Source: an uncultured Lachnospiraceae bacterium
GTDB taxonomy: Bacteria > Bacillota > Clostridia > Lachnospirales > Lachnospiraceae
Assembly (NCBI GenBank): GCA_947243855.1
Contig: CAMXIK010000022.1
Span: forward strand, 1 to 64,000
Length of the DNA: 64,000 bases
Reading direction: 5' to 3'
Made by a program: the position numbers and the translations under genes. The notes beneath the pieces were generated by a model. That model ran no database searches and was not told the DNA's origin. It saw only the letters and a list, made by a program, of their open reading frames with translations. Position 1 is the first letter of the stretch. Each line of letters begins with the position of its first letter. Positions 9,900-18,775 of the stretch are shown here, one piece after another.

Positions 9900-10748
9900 A
9901 TGGACAGTCAGATGATTTTAGGAACCGGCCGGCGGGCCGAAAAACCCTACTATATGGAAAGGTTTTATGTAAACCTATATTCGGTGGAAGAATTGTGCTT
10001 TCTCTTTGTGGACCGGGCGGAACTGTTGGACGGGGATATCGTGCAGCGGGAAATGGTCCGGTGGCTGGACGAGGAGTGCGGCTTGGGGGAACTGGCCCAT
10101 GAGCTGGATGCGCTGCTAAACCGAAAGGGTTCTACGGCGGCCTATGTGGGCGCGGTTTTGGAATATGTGAATATTTATCCCGAGGACGTAATCCGAAGAA
10201 CGGAAGAGATTGTGCGGGGCAACGAAGGGTTAAGCCCCTATGAGAGACAGAAAGCGAAAGCGGATTACCTATTGGGAGAGAAACGCTACTTGGCGGCTTT
10301 ACAGCAATACCAAAGCCTTTCCCATACGGTGCCGGACAGTGAGAAGCTCCTTCTGGCAAAACTCTATCACAATATGGGAACAGCGTGCGCGGCTATGTTT
10401 CTTTACGGTCAGGCGGCCGAATGGTTCCGGAAAGCCTATGAGACGGACGGCAAGCGGGAAGGCCTTGTGATGTATTTGGCGGCGCTGCGTATGGGGCAGC
10501 AGGAGAACGCATATATTGATTATATCGCGAAACATCCAGAGTATCACGATCTGTCTTTGGAGGTGGAGCGGATGGTGAAGCGGGCGGAAGGTTCTTTTGA
10601 GGGAACGGACGAAAACAGGATGTTAGTGACCTATCAGGTGATGAAGGACGAGGGGGCGGGCGCGCTTGGCAGTTCGACTCCTTATTACGAGGAGATTGAG
10701 AAGCTGACTGCGGGGTTGAAGAGCAGTTACCGCAGAAGCATGAGTTAG
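9900..10748 (+). CDS. TPR-like protein of unknown function
   Basis: 282 aa, soluble and mostly helical. Residues about 125-215 read as two to three tetratricopeptide-like repeats (YLAALQQYQSLSH, AAMFLYGQAAEWFRKAYETD). The N-terminal 80 residues contain LYSVEELCFLFVDRAELLDG, a block conserved-looking but unassigned. It is the third gene of the operon, 20 bp after the actin-fold gene, with GGAAGAG before the ATG. The likely role is adapter or scaffold for its operon partners; this is inferred from fold and context only. A TTATGTAAAC motif lies inside it at 9965. Confidence 0.7.
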   Translation: MDSQMILGTGRRAEKPYYMERFYVNLYSVEELCFLFVDRAELLDGDIVQREMVRWLDEECGLGELAHELDALLNRKGSTAAYVGAVLEYVNIYPEDVIRRTEEIVRGNEGLSPYERQKAKADYLLGEKRYLAALQQYQSLSHTVPDSEKLLLAKLYHNMGTACAAMFLYGQAAEWFRKAYETDGKREGLVMYLAALRMGQQENAYIDYIAKHPEYHDLSLEVERMVKRAEGSFEGTDENRMLVTYQVMKDEGAGALGSSTPYYEEIEKLTAGLKSSYRRSMS

Positions 10749-10765
10749 AAAACGGGGAGGATAAA

Positions 10766-11950
10766 ATGGGTTTACTGAAAAGACTGCTTGACAGATTTCG
10801 CAAAGATTATGACGACTACGACGAGGAAGAGTGGGAAGAGGAAGAGTCTCCCCGCGAGATCGATTTTAACAATAGGGAACAGCGAAACGACTACGTGCGA
10901 AACTGTCTGGAAAAGATGGGGGAGGCCACGAAGGAGCTAGAGAACCTGAACTTTGAGTACAATATGGTCACTTCCTATTTGAAGGATATGGAGGAGATCG
11001 AGGCGCTGCCGCCGGAGGAGAGCGAACAGCTCAAGGATTGTGCGAAGCGGGTATCCCTGCTGCAGGAGAGAAAAACCGATTTCATGGGACGGCCCCACCG
11101 GATTACGGATGAAAAGTACCGCATGGTGGAGCGCATGGAAGACCAGATGGACGAGGCCTTTGAGAAAATCGCCGATGCGGAAAATTATCAGGAGCTGATC
11201 CGCAAGGATTTAAGCCGTCTGGAAGGGGAAAAACACGCCTATCTCTATCGTAAAAACGAGGTGATGCGGCTGATTTCCGATACCAAGGGCATGGCGATTA
11301 TCTGTGTGACGGCTCTCGGCCTGTGCGTGCTTTTGCTCTTGTTTTTACAATTCTTTTTGGAAATGGACACCCAGCTTGGTTATCTGCTCACGGCGGGGGT
11401 TGCGGCAGTGGTGATCACCATGATCTACGTCAAGCACATGGATGCGAGACGGGAGCTGAAACGGGTGGAGACGGGCATCAACAAGATTATTCTTTTGCAG
11501 AATAAAGTGAAGATCCGCTATGTGAACAACACCAATCTTCTCGAATACCTTTATATGAAGTACGGCGTGTCAAGCGGCAAAGAGCTGACCGAAATGTGGG
11601 AGAATTACAAGCTCGAGAAGGAGGAGCGGGAGAGATTCCGCCGGGCGGAGCTTGATCTGGATTACAACGAGCAGGAGCTTTTACAGATGCTGAAATGCTA
11701 TCAGATACAAGACCCCGCGATCTGGCTGCACCAGACGGAGGCCATTCTGGAGCCGAAGGAAATGGTGGAAATCAGGCATAACCTGATCATCCGCAGACAG
11801 TCCTTGCGGCGGCGGATGGATTATAATAAAGAAGTGGTGGCGGGTACTTCCCAGAAAGATATCAAGGCGCTTGTGGAAAAATACCCGAAGTATGCAAAAG
11901 AGATCATGCAAACGGTGGAAGAGTACGAAAAGAAATTCAATGCCAAATAG
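10766..11950 (+). CDS. Membrane-anchored coiled-coil protein of unknown function
   Basis: 394 aa. A very acidic start (residues about 12-30) leads into a long coiled coil (about 35-165). Two adjacent transmembrane helices follow (about 175-215: IICVTALGLCVLLLLFLQFF and LGYLLTAGVAAVVITMIYV), then a second, charged coiled coil to the end. This gives a hairpin anchored in the membrane with both coils in the cytoplasm. It is the last gene of the operon and could tether the solenoid, actin-fold and TPR proteins to the membrane; that is inference. GGGGAGG precedes the ATG. No family recognised. Confidence 0.75.
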   Translation: MGLLKRLLDRFRKDYDDYDEEEWEEEESPREIDFNNREQRNDYVRNCLEKMGEATKELENLNFEYNMVTSYLKDMEEIEALPPEESEQLKDCAKRVSLLQERKTDFMGRPHRITDEKYRMVERMEDQMDEAFEKIADAENYQELIRKDLSRLEGEKHAYLYRKNEVMRLISDTKGMAIICVTALGLCVLLLLFLQFFLEMDTQLGYLLTAGVAAVVITMIYVKHMDARRELKRVETGINKIILLQNKVKIRYVNNTNLLEYLYMKYGVSSGKELTEMWENYKLEKEERERFRRAELDLDYNEQELLQMLKCYQIQDPAIWLHQTEAILEPKEMVEIRHNLIIRRQSLRRRMDYNKEVVAGTSQKDIKALVEKYPKYAKEIMQTVEEYEKKFNAK

Positions 11951-11971
11951 AAAAGGCGGAAAGGAAGCAAT

Positions 11972-13423
11972 ATGAGTACAGACAGATATGTAAGTCCCTT
12001 ATCGGAGCGGTATGCGAGTAAGGAAATGCAGTATATTTTTTCTCCCGATATGAAATTCCGGACATGGCGGCGGCTGTGGATTGCGCTGGCGGAGACGGAA
12101 ATGGAGCTGGGCCTTTCCCAGAACGGAAAGCCGGTGATCACGCAGGAGCAGATCGACGAGTTAAAAAGCCATGCGGAGGATATCAACTACGACGTGGCAA
12201 AGGCAAGGGAAAAAGAAGTGCGCCACGACGTGATGAGCCATGTCTACGCTTACGGGCAGCAGTGCCCTAAAGCGGCGGGCATCATTCATCTGGGGGCGAC
12301 CTCCTGCTATGTGGGCGATAATACGGACATCATTGTGATGCGGGAAGCCCTTATGCTGGTGAAAAAGAAGCTGGTCAATGTGATCGCGGAGCTTGCGAAG
12401 TTTGCGGACGAATATAAGGCGCTCCCTACGCTGGCATTTACCCATTTCCAGCCGGCCCAGCCCACCACCGTAGGCAAGCGGGCCACCCTTTGGGCGCAGG
12501 AATTCTGCATGGATTTGGAGGATCTGGATTATGTGTTGGGGAGCCTCAAGCTGTTAGGCTCCAAGGGGACGACGGGAACACAGGCTTCCTTTTTAGAGCT
12601 TTTTGAGGGAGATCAGGAGACCATTGATCAGATCGACCCTATGATTGCGGGGAAGATGGGCTTTGAGAAATGCTATCCGGTTTCCGGGCAGACCTATTCC
12701 CGCAAGGTGGATACGAGGGTTTGCAACATACTGGCGGGCATCGCATCTTCCGCCCACAAAATGTCCAATGACATTCGTCTGTTACAGCATTTGAAGGAGG
12801 TGGAGGAGCCTTTCGAGAAGAGCCAGATCGGTTCCTCGGCCATGGCCTATAAGAGAAACCCCATGCGCAGCGAGCGTATCGCCTCTCTTGCGCGTTTCGT
12901 GATGGTGGACGCCTTAAACCCGGCGATCACCGCCTCCGTCCAGTGGTTTGAGCGGACGCTTGACGATTCCGCGAACAAGCGGCTCTCGATACCCGAAGCG
13001 TTTCTGGCAGTGGACGGGATTCTCGATCTTTGCCTGAACGTGGTGGACGGTCTTGTGGTATACGATAAGGTGATCACAAAACGGCTGATGAGCGAGCTGC
13101 CTTTCATGGCGACGGAAAATATTATGATGGATGCGGTCAAGATGGGCGGCAACAGGCAGGAGCTGCACGAGAAGATCAGGGAGCTTTCCATGATTGCCGG
13201 TGCAAACGTGAAGCGGGAAGGGAAGGAAAACAACCTCCTTTCGCTGATTGCGGCGGACCCGGCTTTCAATATGAGCGCGGAGGATCTGGAAAAAACCATG
13301 GACCCGTCAAAGTACGTGGGACGCGCGCCTTTGCAGGTAGAGAAGTTCTTGAAGGAAGTGGCAGAGCCGGTTTTGCGGGAAAACAAAGAGCTTTTGGGTG
13401 TGAAAGCGGAAATCACGGTGTAA
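11972..13423 (+). CDS. purB: Adenylosuccinate lyase
   Basis: Cleaves SAICAR and adenylosuccinate to release fumarate in purine synthesis; cytosolic. 483 aa, the usual length of the longer bacterial form. The fumarase-superfamily signature is complete: HLGATSCYVGDNTD (about 104-117), FTHFQPAQPT (about 157-166), and the mobile signature loop GSSAMAYKRNPMRSE (about 281-295). It follows the four-gene operon by 21 bp with GGAAAGGAAG before the ATG, so it may be cotranscribed. The partner enzyme purA is 11 kb downstream under its own promoter. Confidence 0.97.
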   Translation: MSTDRYVSPLSERYASKEMQYIFSPDMKFRTWRRLWIALAETEMELGLSQNGKPVITQEQIDELKSHAEDINYDVAKAREKEVRHDVMSHVYAYGQQCPKAAGIIHLGATSCYVGDNTDIIVMREALMLVKKKLVNVIAELAKFADEYKALPTLAFTHFQPAQPTTVGKRATLWAQEFCMDLEDLDYVLGSLKLLGSKGTTGTQASFLELFEGDQETIDQIDPMIAGKMGFEKCYPVSGQTYSRKVDTRVCNILAGIASSAHKMSNDIRLLQHLKEVEEPFEKSQIGSSAMAYKRNPMRSERIASLARFVMVDALNPAITASVQWFERTLDDSANKRLSIPEAFLAVDGILDLCLNVVDGLVVYDKVITKRLMSELPFMATENIMMDAVKMGGNRQELHEKIRELSMIAGANVKREGKENNLLSLIAADPAFNMSAEDLEKTMDPSKYVGRAPLQVEKFLKEVAEPVLRENKELLGVKAEITV

Positions 13424-13460
13424 GCGGAAAAAAGTAAATGATAATAAAGAAGGTTATTTT

Positions 13461-14357
13461 ATGGAAATAGAGCAGGACTTTGAAAAGACAGCGATGCAGG
13501 TGTCTACGGTCAGTATTGCGGCCAATTTCGTGCTGACGGTTTTTAAGCTGGCGGCGGGTATCCTAGCCCATTCGGGAGCGATGATTTCCGACGCGATTCA
13601 TTCGGCGTCGGATGTATTCAGCACTGTGGTGGTGATGATCGGCATTCGGATATCCAGAAAGGCTTCCGATAAAGACCATCCTTATGGACATGAACGGCTG
13701 GAGTGCGTGGCGGCTATTGTGCTGGCCACCATTCTTGCCTTTACCGGTCTGGGAATCGGCTATACGGCGCTCGGACAGATTGTGGGCGGCGGTTACGAAG
13801 GTTTGACGGTGCCGGGCCGGCTTGCCCTTGTGGCGGCGGTAGTTTCCATTCTGGTGAAGGAAGGGATGTACCAGTATACAAAAATATGCGCGAAGCGGAT
13901 CGATTCCAGCGCCTTGATGGCGGACGCATGGCATCACCGTTCGGACGCTTTGTCCTCCGTGGGCGCACTGATCGGTATCGGCGGCGCAAGGCTGGGCTTT
14001 CCGCTCTTAGATCCCATAGCCAGCGTGGTGATCTGTGTCTTTATTGAAAAGGCGGCCTACGATATTTTTATGGATGCGGTGGATAAGATGGTAGATAAAG
14101 CCTGCGACGAGGAGACGGAGCGGGAGCTTGCGCAGTGCGCCATGGAACAGGAGGGAGTGCTTGGCGTGGATCTCCTGCACACCCGCGTTTTTGGTAATAA
14201 AATCTATGTGGATATTGAAATCCGGGCCGACGGGGACGAGACGCTGCGCAAGGCCCACGCCATCGCGGAGCGGGTTCACGATTCTATCGAGAAAAACTTT
14301 CCGCGGGTAAAGCATATTATGGTGCACGTCAATCCGGGAAGTCCAAGAAAGCCTTGA
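13461..14357 (+). CDS. Cation diffusion facilitator (divalent metal exporter)
   Basis: Exports Zn, Cd, Fe or Mn by proton antiport at the cytoplasmic membrane. 298 aa with about six transmembrane helices and a C-terminal cytoplasmic domain. Metal-site motifs are intact: HSASDVF in helix 2 (HxxxD) and DAWHHRSDALSS in helix 5 (HxxxD). The C-terminal domain carries HxR and HVNP histidines (LLHTRVFGNK, HIMVHVNPG) typical of the regulatory metal site. It lies 37 bp after purB with GAAGG before the ATG. Metal choice cannot be read from the sequence. Confidence 0.93.
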   Translation: MEIEQDFEKTAMQVSTVSIAANFVLTVFKLAAGILAHSGAMISDAIHSASDVFSTVVVMIGIRISRKASDKDHPYGHERLECVAAIVLATILAFTGLGIGYTALGQIVGGGYEGLTVPGRLALVAAVVSILVKEGMYQYTKICAKRIDSSALMADAWHHRSDALSSVGALIGIGGARLGFPLLDPIASVVICVFIEKAAYDIFMDAVDKMVDKACDEETERELAQCAMEQEGVLGVDLLHTRVFGNKIYVDIEIRADGDETLRKAHAIAERVHDSIEKNFPRVKHIMVHVNPGSPRKP

Positions 14358-14403
14358 CAGGGGCGGCTAGTTTTCGGGAAAGGCGGGCGCGCTATGCAAT
14401 TTC

Positions 14404-14432
14404 TTGACACATTGGCAAAATTGTAATATTGT
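14404..14432 (+). promoter_or_regulatory. SigA-type promoter for the sensor kinase operon
   Basis: TTGACA, a 17-bp spacer, then TATTGT, 36 bp before the kinase start. A consensus -35 and correct spacing make this a likely start for the kinase-receiver-CheX-receiver operon. Confidence 0.7.
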
Positions 14433-14468
14433 ATCTTTAGTGCCACGCCGTATGGGAGGACGGGTAGT

Positions 14469-17321
14469 ATGGTAAATTTAGTCGTCATGTTAGAGGCGTT
14501 TGGAATATGCCTGACTATCATAGCCCTGCTCCTTCTGTTGAACGGGGATGGAGCCAAAGAGCAGAAGCTGCTGATTATTATTATGTGCGGCGCGTTGGTA
14601 CAGAATGTGGGTTATCTGCTGGAACTGGCTGCGCCCTCGCTGGATGCGGCCATGACCGCGTTGATTGTGGAAAATGTGGGCTATTCTTTTGTTCCGCTGT
14701 GTTATTGCTGGTTTATTTATATCTATTGCTATATCGCTCCGCCGAAAACATTCTTGAGGATTCTTGGCGTAATTAATTTTATTGCGGCGGTTTCGGCGTC
14801 TTTTAACTGGTATGGCCTTGTCTATCAGGAGGTCCGATGGGTGGCGGAACCGGATGGATTTTATCATATCAGCATTACTTATGGTCCATTGTATGCGGTT
14901 TTTCTGTTGAGCCGCATTCTCATTCCATATGCTCTTTGTATTTATACGCTAGGAAAAGCGATTCACGAACGGTCGGACCAGCAGGTCAACCGCCAGTATT
15001 GGATGATTCTTGGCATATCGACCCTGCCGGTTATGATTCTGATTGCTTATGTCTGTAAAATTGTGAATGTGATTGACCTTACGCCAGTGTCGTTAGCCAT
15101 ATCCATGTCTTTGGTGGTAATTATGATCTGGGGGCGGCGCAATTACGACTTTCGCCATCTGGCGGCGGAAAAGGTATTGGAAAGCATGGGCGACGGCGTG
15201 ATCGCGCTGGACGATCAGGACCGGATTGTCAGCTATAACAGGGCGGCCGCAGAGATTTTCACCCGTCTGCCGGCCCATAAACCGGGAGAGAATATTCATG
15301 TGGTTGAGGATTTTCGGGAGGAAATCCTTAACGAAAACATTCCCCAGAGTTTTTCGATCAATGGACAGCATTATGAGAGCCACAGCAAACATATCGTTGA
15401 TGAAAACGGCCGAAAACAAGGCAGCGTTATTCTGATTCTGGATATGACGGATATCAGGGCCTATATCGACGAGATTAAGCGCGTGCGGCAGCAGGCGGAG
15501 AAAGCCAGCATTGCAAAGAGCGAGTTCCTTGCCAACATGTCCCACGAGATACGCACGCCCATGAACGCCATTATCGGGTTGAACGATATTATTATGGAGG
15601 ACTGCGAGGACACGGAGATTTACGGTCATGCAAAGGATGTGCAGTCTGCGGCCAAAAATCTGCTGGCGATTATCAATGACATTTTGGATTTGTCTAAGGT
15701 TGAGGCGGGCAAAATGGAATTGGTGTACGGGAATTATTATTTGAAGACAGTGGCCGATGAGATCGTCGGCATGATGGATATGGCGGCTTCCCAGAAGGGG
15801 CTGATTCTCAAGTACGAGTGCGACGAGACAATTCCCTGCCGTTACAATGGCGACGACGGCAGAATCAAACAGATTTTGATCAATATTTTAAGCAATGCCA
15901 TTAAATTTACGTCGAAAGGGTATGTGCGCGTCTATATTATCGGAAAGCCGGGAAAGAGCGCGGACGAAGAACTGCTTACCTTTCATGTGGAGGATACCGG
16001 CTGCGGCATCCGGGAGGAAGACCTTGGCAAGATCTTTGAAGATTTCAGGCAGGTGGATTCCAAGAGAAACCGAAGCGCGGAGGGCACCGGGCTTGGACTT
16101 GCTATTGTGAAGCATCTGGTAGAATTGATGAAGGGCAGCATCGAGGTGGAGAGCGCCTACGGAAAGGGAACCACGGTTACGATCACGATTCCCCAGAAAA
16201 TTGTCGATCGACATTCGATTGCAGAAATGCCGGAGCGGCCGCAGTCGGAGCAGAGCGTTACGGATTTCTTTACCGCGCCTGGTATGAAAGTGCTCATTGT
16301 GGATGATAATGTGATTAACCGCAAGGTGGCCAGAAGCTTTTTGAAAAATTATGGTTTTGACTTGACCGAGGCGGAAAGCGGCGCGGAGGCGATTGAGTTG
16401 GTACGCGCCGAAAGATATGATATCATATTTATGGATCATATGATGCCCGGCATGGACGGAATCGAGGCGGCGGAGATTATCCGCAGGGACTGCGGCGAAA
16501 ACGGAGAGGCCCCGGTTATGGTCGCCTTGACAGCCAATGCGATGGAAGGGATGCGGGAGCATTTCCTTTCCCACGGTTTTCAGGATTTTATCGCCAAGCC
16601 TCTTGACAGAAGCGAGCTGAACCAGCTTTTGCTGCGCTGGGTGCCGGAAAAGTATAGGCAGTCCGAGAACAGGGAAGAGGAAGCGGAGCCTTTCGATCCG
16701 GTGGCGGTGCAGATCGAAGGGGTGGATATGGACGCCGCCATGGAGTATTTTTCCGGCGATGAGGAGACTTTTATCGATTTGCTGGAGATTTACTGTGTGG
16801 ACGGAAAGCATAAGATAAAACTTTTGAACGAGTTGGTGGAATCGGATATTCTACGCTATCAGATCGAGGTGCACGGCTTAAAAAGCGCGTCCGCCAATAT
16901 CGGGGCCATGAAAGTTTCCGCGATGGCCCGCGAGCATGAGAACGCAGCGGCGCAGGGGAACATGGAATTTATTTCGGAGCAGTTTCCGCTGCTCTTGGGA
17001 GAGTATGAAACGCTGTTGGAAAATATCGGACAGTTTCTGGAACGGCGAAAACAGGAAAGGGAGAATAAAGAAAAGCTCCCGGCCATGCCGATAGAAGAAT
17101 TAAGGGAACAGACTGCGCAGGCGTTGGAAAATTTGAGGCATTTCCAATCGCGGCAATGCGCGGAAAAAGTGGAAATGCTGTTACAGCATGAATTGCCGGA
17201 GAATGTGTGTGAGCGTCTTTTGCAGATTCGGGAACAATTGAAGTTATATGAGGATGACAATGCGGAGGAACTGCTTGGTCAGCTTCTGGGCATACTGAAA
17301 AAGGAGGAAGAAGGCAAATGA
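14469..17321 (+). CDS. Hybrid histidine kinase (7TM sensor, PAS, HisKA, HATPase, REC, Hpt)
   Basis: 950 aa membrane sensor kinase with an internal phosphorelay. Seven hydrophobic segments fill residues 1-225 (the 7TM sensor of histidine kinases), then a PAS-like domain (about 235-340), a HisKA box with SHEIRTPMNA (His about 359), and a HATPase with NAIKFT, DTGCGI and GTGLGLAIV. A receiver (about 610-735, phospho-Asp in FMDHMMPGMDG) and an Hpt domain (HGLKSASANIG, His about 802) follow, ending in about 100 helical residues. GGAGG precedes the ATG. The stop overlaps the next gene by 4 bp, so the lone receiver downstream is the natural phosphate acceptor. The signal is unknown. Confidence 0.93.
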   Translation: MVNLVVMLEAFGICLTIIALLLLLNGDGAKEQKLLIIIMCGALVQNVGYLLELAAPSLDAAMTALIVENVGYSFVPLCYCWFIYIYCYIAPPKTFLRILGVINFIAAVSASFNWYGLVYQEVRWVAEPDGFYHISITYGPLYAVFLLSRILIPYALCIYTLGKAIHERSDQQVNRQYWMILGISTLPVMILIAYVCKIVNVIDLTPVSLAISMSLVVIMIWGRRNYDFRHLAAEKVLESMGDGVIALDDQDRIVSYNRAAAEIFTRLPAHKPGENIHVVEDFREEILNENIPQSFSINGQHYESHSKHIVDENGRKQGSVILILDMTDIRAYIDEIKRVRQQAEKASIAKSEFLANMSHEIRTPMNAIIGLNDIIMEDCEDTEIYGHAKDVQSAAKNLLAIINDILDLSKVEAGKMELVYGNYYLKTVADEIVGMMDMAASQKGLILKYECDETIPCRYNGDDGRIKQILINILSNAIKFTSKGYVRVYIIGKPGKSADEELLTFHVEDTGCGIREEDLGKIFEDFRQVDSKRNRSAEGTGLGLAIVKHLVELMKGSIEVESAYGKGTTVTITIPQKIVDRHSIAEMPERPQSEQSVTDFFTAPGMKVLIVDDNVINRKVARSFLKNYGFDLTEAESGAEAIELVRAERYDIIFMDHMMPGMDGIEAAEIIRRDCGENGEAPVMVALTANAMEGMREHFLSHGFQDFIAKPLDRSELNQLLLRWVPEKYRQSENREEEAEPFDPVAVQIEGVDMDAAMEYFSGDEETFIDLLEIYCVDGKHKIKLLNELVESDILRYQIEVHGLKSASANIGAMKVSAMAREHENAAAQGNMEFISEQFPLLLGEYETLLENIGQFLERRKQERENKEKLPAMPIEELREQTAQALENLRHFQSRQCAEKVEMLLQHELPENVCERLLQIREQLKLYEDDNAEELLGQLLGILKKEEEGK

Positions 17322-17722
17322 GTCAAACGGAAGGTGGGAATGCCAAAAAGTGCATTTTAGCGGTGGACGACAATGCCATTGTTTTAACGCGGATATCGGA
17401 TACCCTCAGTAATGATTATGAGGTGGTTACCGTCAATTCGGGAATGCGGGCTTTGCGGTATCTGAAAGAGGAGAAGCCGGATTTGATTTTGATGGATATT
17501 AAGATGGCGCAGATGGACGGCATTGAGACGCTGCGGAAAATCCGTTCCATGGAAGACCGGGAGGACATACCGGTGATTATGCTGACCGGTGTGGAGGATA
17601 AGGACGTTGTTGTGGAGAGCGCGAAGCTGGGAATTGACGATTACATATTGAAGCCATTTTATTCGGATGAGCTGCTAAAAAGAATCCGCCGGGTGATCGA
17701 TCAGGAGGAAAAGGAACGCTGA
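17318..17722 (+). CDS. Single-domain response regulator (receiver only)
   Basis: 134 aa with a complete receiver and no output domain. AVDDNAIV gives the acidic pocket, DLILMDIKMAQMDG the phospho-Asp (about 61), MLTG the switch Thr, and LKPFYSDELL the conserved Lys. The start overlaps the kinase stop by 4 bp (ATGA), so the two are translationally coupled and it very likely takes phosphate from the kinase or its Hpt domain. Downstream are a CheX-like phosphatase and a second lone receiver. It probably acts by protein-protein contact, as CheY does. Confidence 0.93.
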   Translation: MSQTEGGNAKKCILAVDDNAIVLTRISDTLSNDYEVVTVNSGMRALRYLKEEKPDLILMDIKMAQMDGIETLRKIRSMEDREDIPVIMLTGVEDKDVVVESAKLGIDDYILKPFYSDELLKRIRRVIDQEEKER

Positions 17723-17752
17723 GGCTTATGATGAGGAGTGTGAATTGGTAGA

Positions 17753-18229
17753 ATGAATACGGCTATGACAAAGGAAGAGCTTGCTGGAATTCTGGATCAG
17801 GCTGTTCAGGATGTGACGGAGCGTACCGCCGGCGTGCGCCTGCAGCAGGGAAACCAGTCGCCGGGAGAGGATCTTTGTACGGTTCAGATTACCTTTGACA
17901 AGGGATTCCGCACCAGCCTTACCCTCTGTGCAGACACTGAATTGCTCTGCCGTATGGCCTGTAATTCCTTTCACGAGGAATCGGTTAGTCCCGAAGATCT
18001 GGAAGAGTTCAGCAAGGAATATTTTAACGTGCTCTGCGGGAGGATAGCGGGCGCTATGTATCAGGCGACGAAGATTCCGGCTCATTTCGACCCGCCGGAG
18101 TTTTATCACGGACGCTATGAACCGGAAGGGCGGGAAGTACAGTTTGTGCTTACCTATTCCGATGATTGCAGCGGGGGCGCGCAGCTCATTCACCATGTGC
18201 CCCGTTCTAATGAGGGTGGGGCTGATTGA
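17753..18229 (+). CDS. CheX/CheC-like phosphatase-domain protein
   Basis: 158 aa, probably a dephosphorylase of CheY-type receivers. The family's active helix is E-x-x-N; here FSKEYFNVLCGRIAGAM (about residues 85-101) contains EYFN followed by the usual small-residue helix, and IPAHFDPPEF matches the loop after it. The N-terminus is a helix followed by beta strands, as in CheX. An AGGAG lies about 14 nt before the ATG, rather far, and the frame is closed just upstream. Sitting between two lone receivers, it would reset one or both. No other chemotaxis or flagellar gene is visible. Confidence 0.75.
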   Translation: MNTAMTKEELAGILDQAVQDVTERTAGVRLQQGNQSPGEDLCTVQITFDKGFRTSLTLCADTELLCRMACNSFHEESVSPEDLEEFSKEYFNVLCGRIAGAMYQATKIPAHFDPPEFYHGRYEPEGREVQFVLTYSDDCSGGAQLIHHVPRSNEGGAD

Positions 18230-18258
18230 GTGAAGTCTAAGAGAAGGGAGCAAATATA

Positions 18259-18621
18259 ATGAGCAAACGAATTATGGTGGTGGACGATTCCCGGCTGGTC
18301 AGGGTTCAGTTGGGCGACGCCTTAGAGGGGACGGATTATGAGATCGCAGCATACTGCCGGAGTGGGGAGGATGCGATCGCGCAGTACGACGAAGTGAAGC
18401 CCGATCTGGTGACAATGGATATCATTATGCAGGGAATGGACGGATTGGACGCTACGGAACTGATTTTGAAGGAGCATCCGGACGCCAGAATCGTTATCGT
18501 TTCGTCCCTTGCCTATGACGATACGTTTGAGAGGGCGAAAGCCATTGGCGCGAAGGGGTTTGTCGATAAGCCGTTTCACCGGGAGAAGCTGGTCAAGGTG
18601 TTTGAGGAGGCGCTGGCTTAA
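18259..18621 (+). CDS. Single-domain response regulator (CheY-like)
   Basis: 120 aa, receiver only. Acidic pocket VVDDSRLV, phospho-Asp in LVTMDIIMQGMDG (about residue 53), switch Ser/Thr in IVSSLA, and Lys in VDKPF are all present. It resembles CheY and the receivers paired with CheX in Clostridia. GAAGGGAG lies before the ATG, 29 bp after the CheX-like gene, and a strong terminator follows, so it ends the operon. Together the module is kinase, receiver, phosphatase, receiver; the output partner is not in view. Confidence 0.92.
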   Translation: MSKRIMVVDDSRLVRVQLGDALEGTDYEIAAYCRSGEDAIAQYDEVKPDLVTMDIIMQGMDGLDATELILKEHPDARIVIVSSLAYDDTFERAKAIGAKGFVDKPFHREKLVKVFEEALA

Positions 18622-18661
18622 AGGTAAGCGGCCTTTGCTTGAGAATAGGAAGCGGATATTT

Positions 18662-18687
18662 GCCGGTGCTGTTGCGCCGGCTTTTTT
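18662..18687 (+). terminator. Intrinsic terminator of the kinase-CheX operon
   Basis: GCCGGTG-ctgttg-CGCCGGC forms a 7-bp stem with one G-T pair and is followed by six T's. Confidence 0.85.
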
Positions 18688-18707
18688 CGTGGGTTAAGAA
18701 AAAAGGA

Positions 18708-18736
18708 TTGACAAACGATTAAATAAGTGCTTAAAT
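18708..18736 (+). promoter_or_regulatory. Promoter with possible ArsR-type operator, upstream of the metal ATPase
   Basis: TTGACA, 17 bp, TTAAAT. The stretch from the spacer through the -10 (about 18717-18742) is AT-rich with an imperfect inverted repeat around AAGTGCTT, resembling sites of ArsR/SmtB metal repressors. No ArsR gene lies next to it, so the operator reading is tentative. Confidence 0.5.
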
Positions 18737-18775
18737 GTTCATATAAAGAAACGCAGAAGAAAGGGAGAAACACCC

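Noticed and set aside
15888-16811. 307-codon open frame antisense to the hybrid kinase
   Set aside because: Shadow of the kinase receiver and HATPase coding frame; no protein-like motifs.
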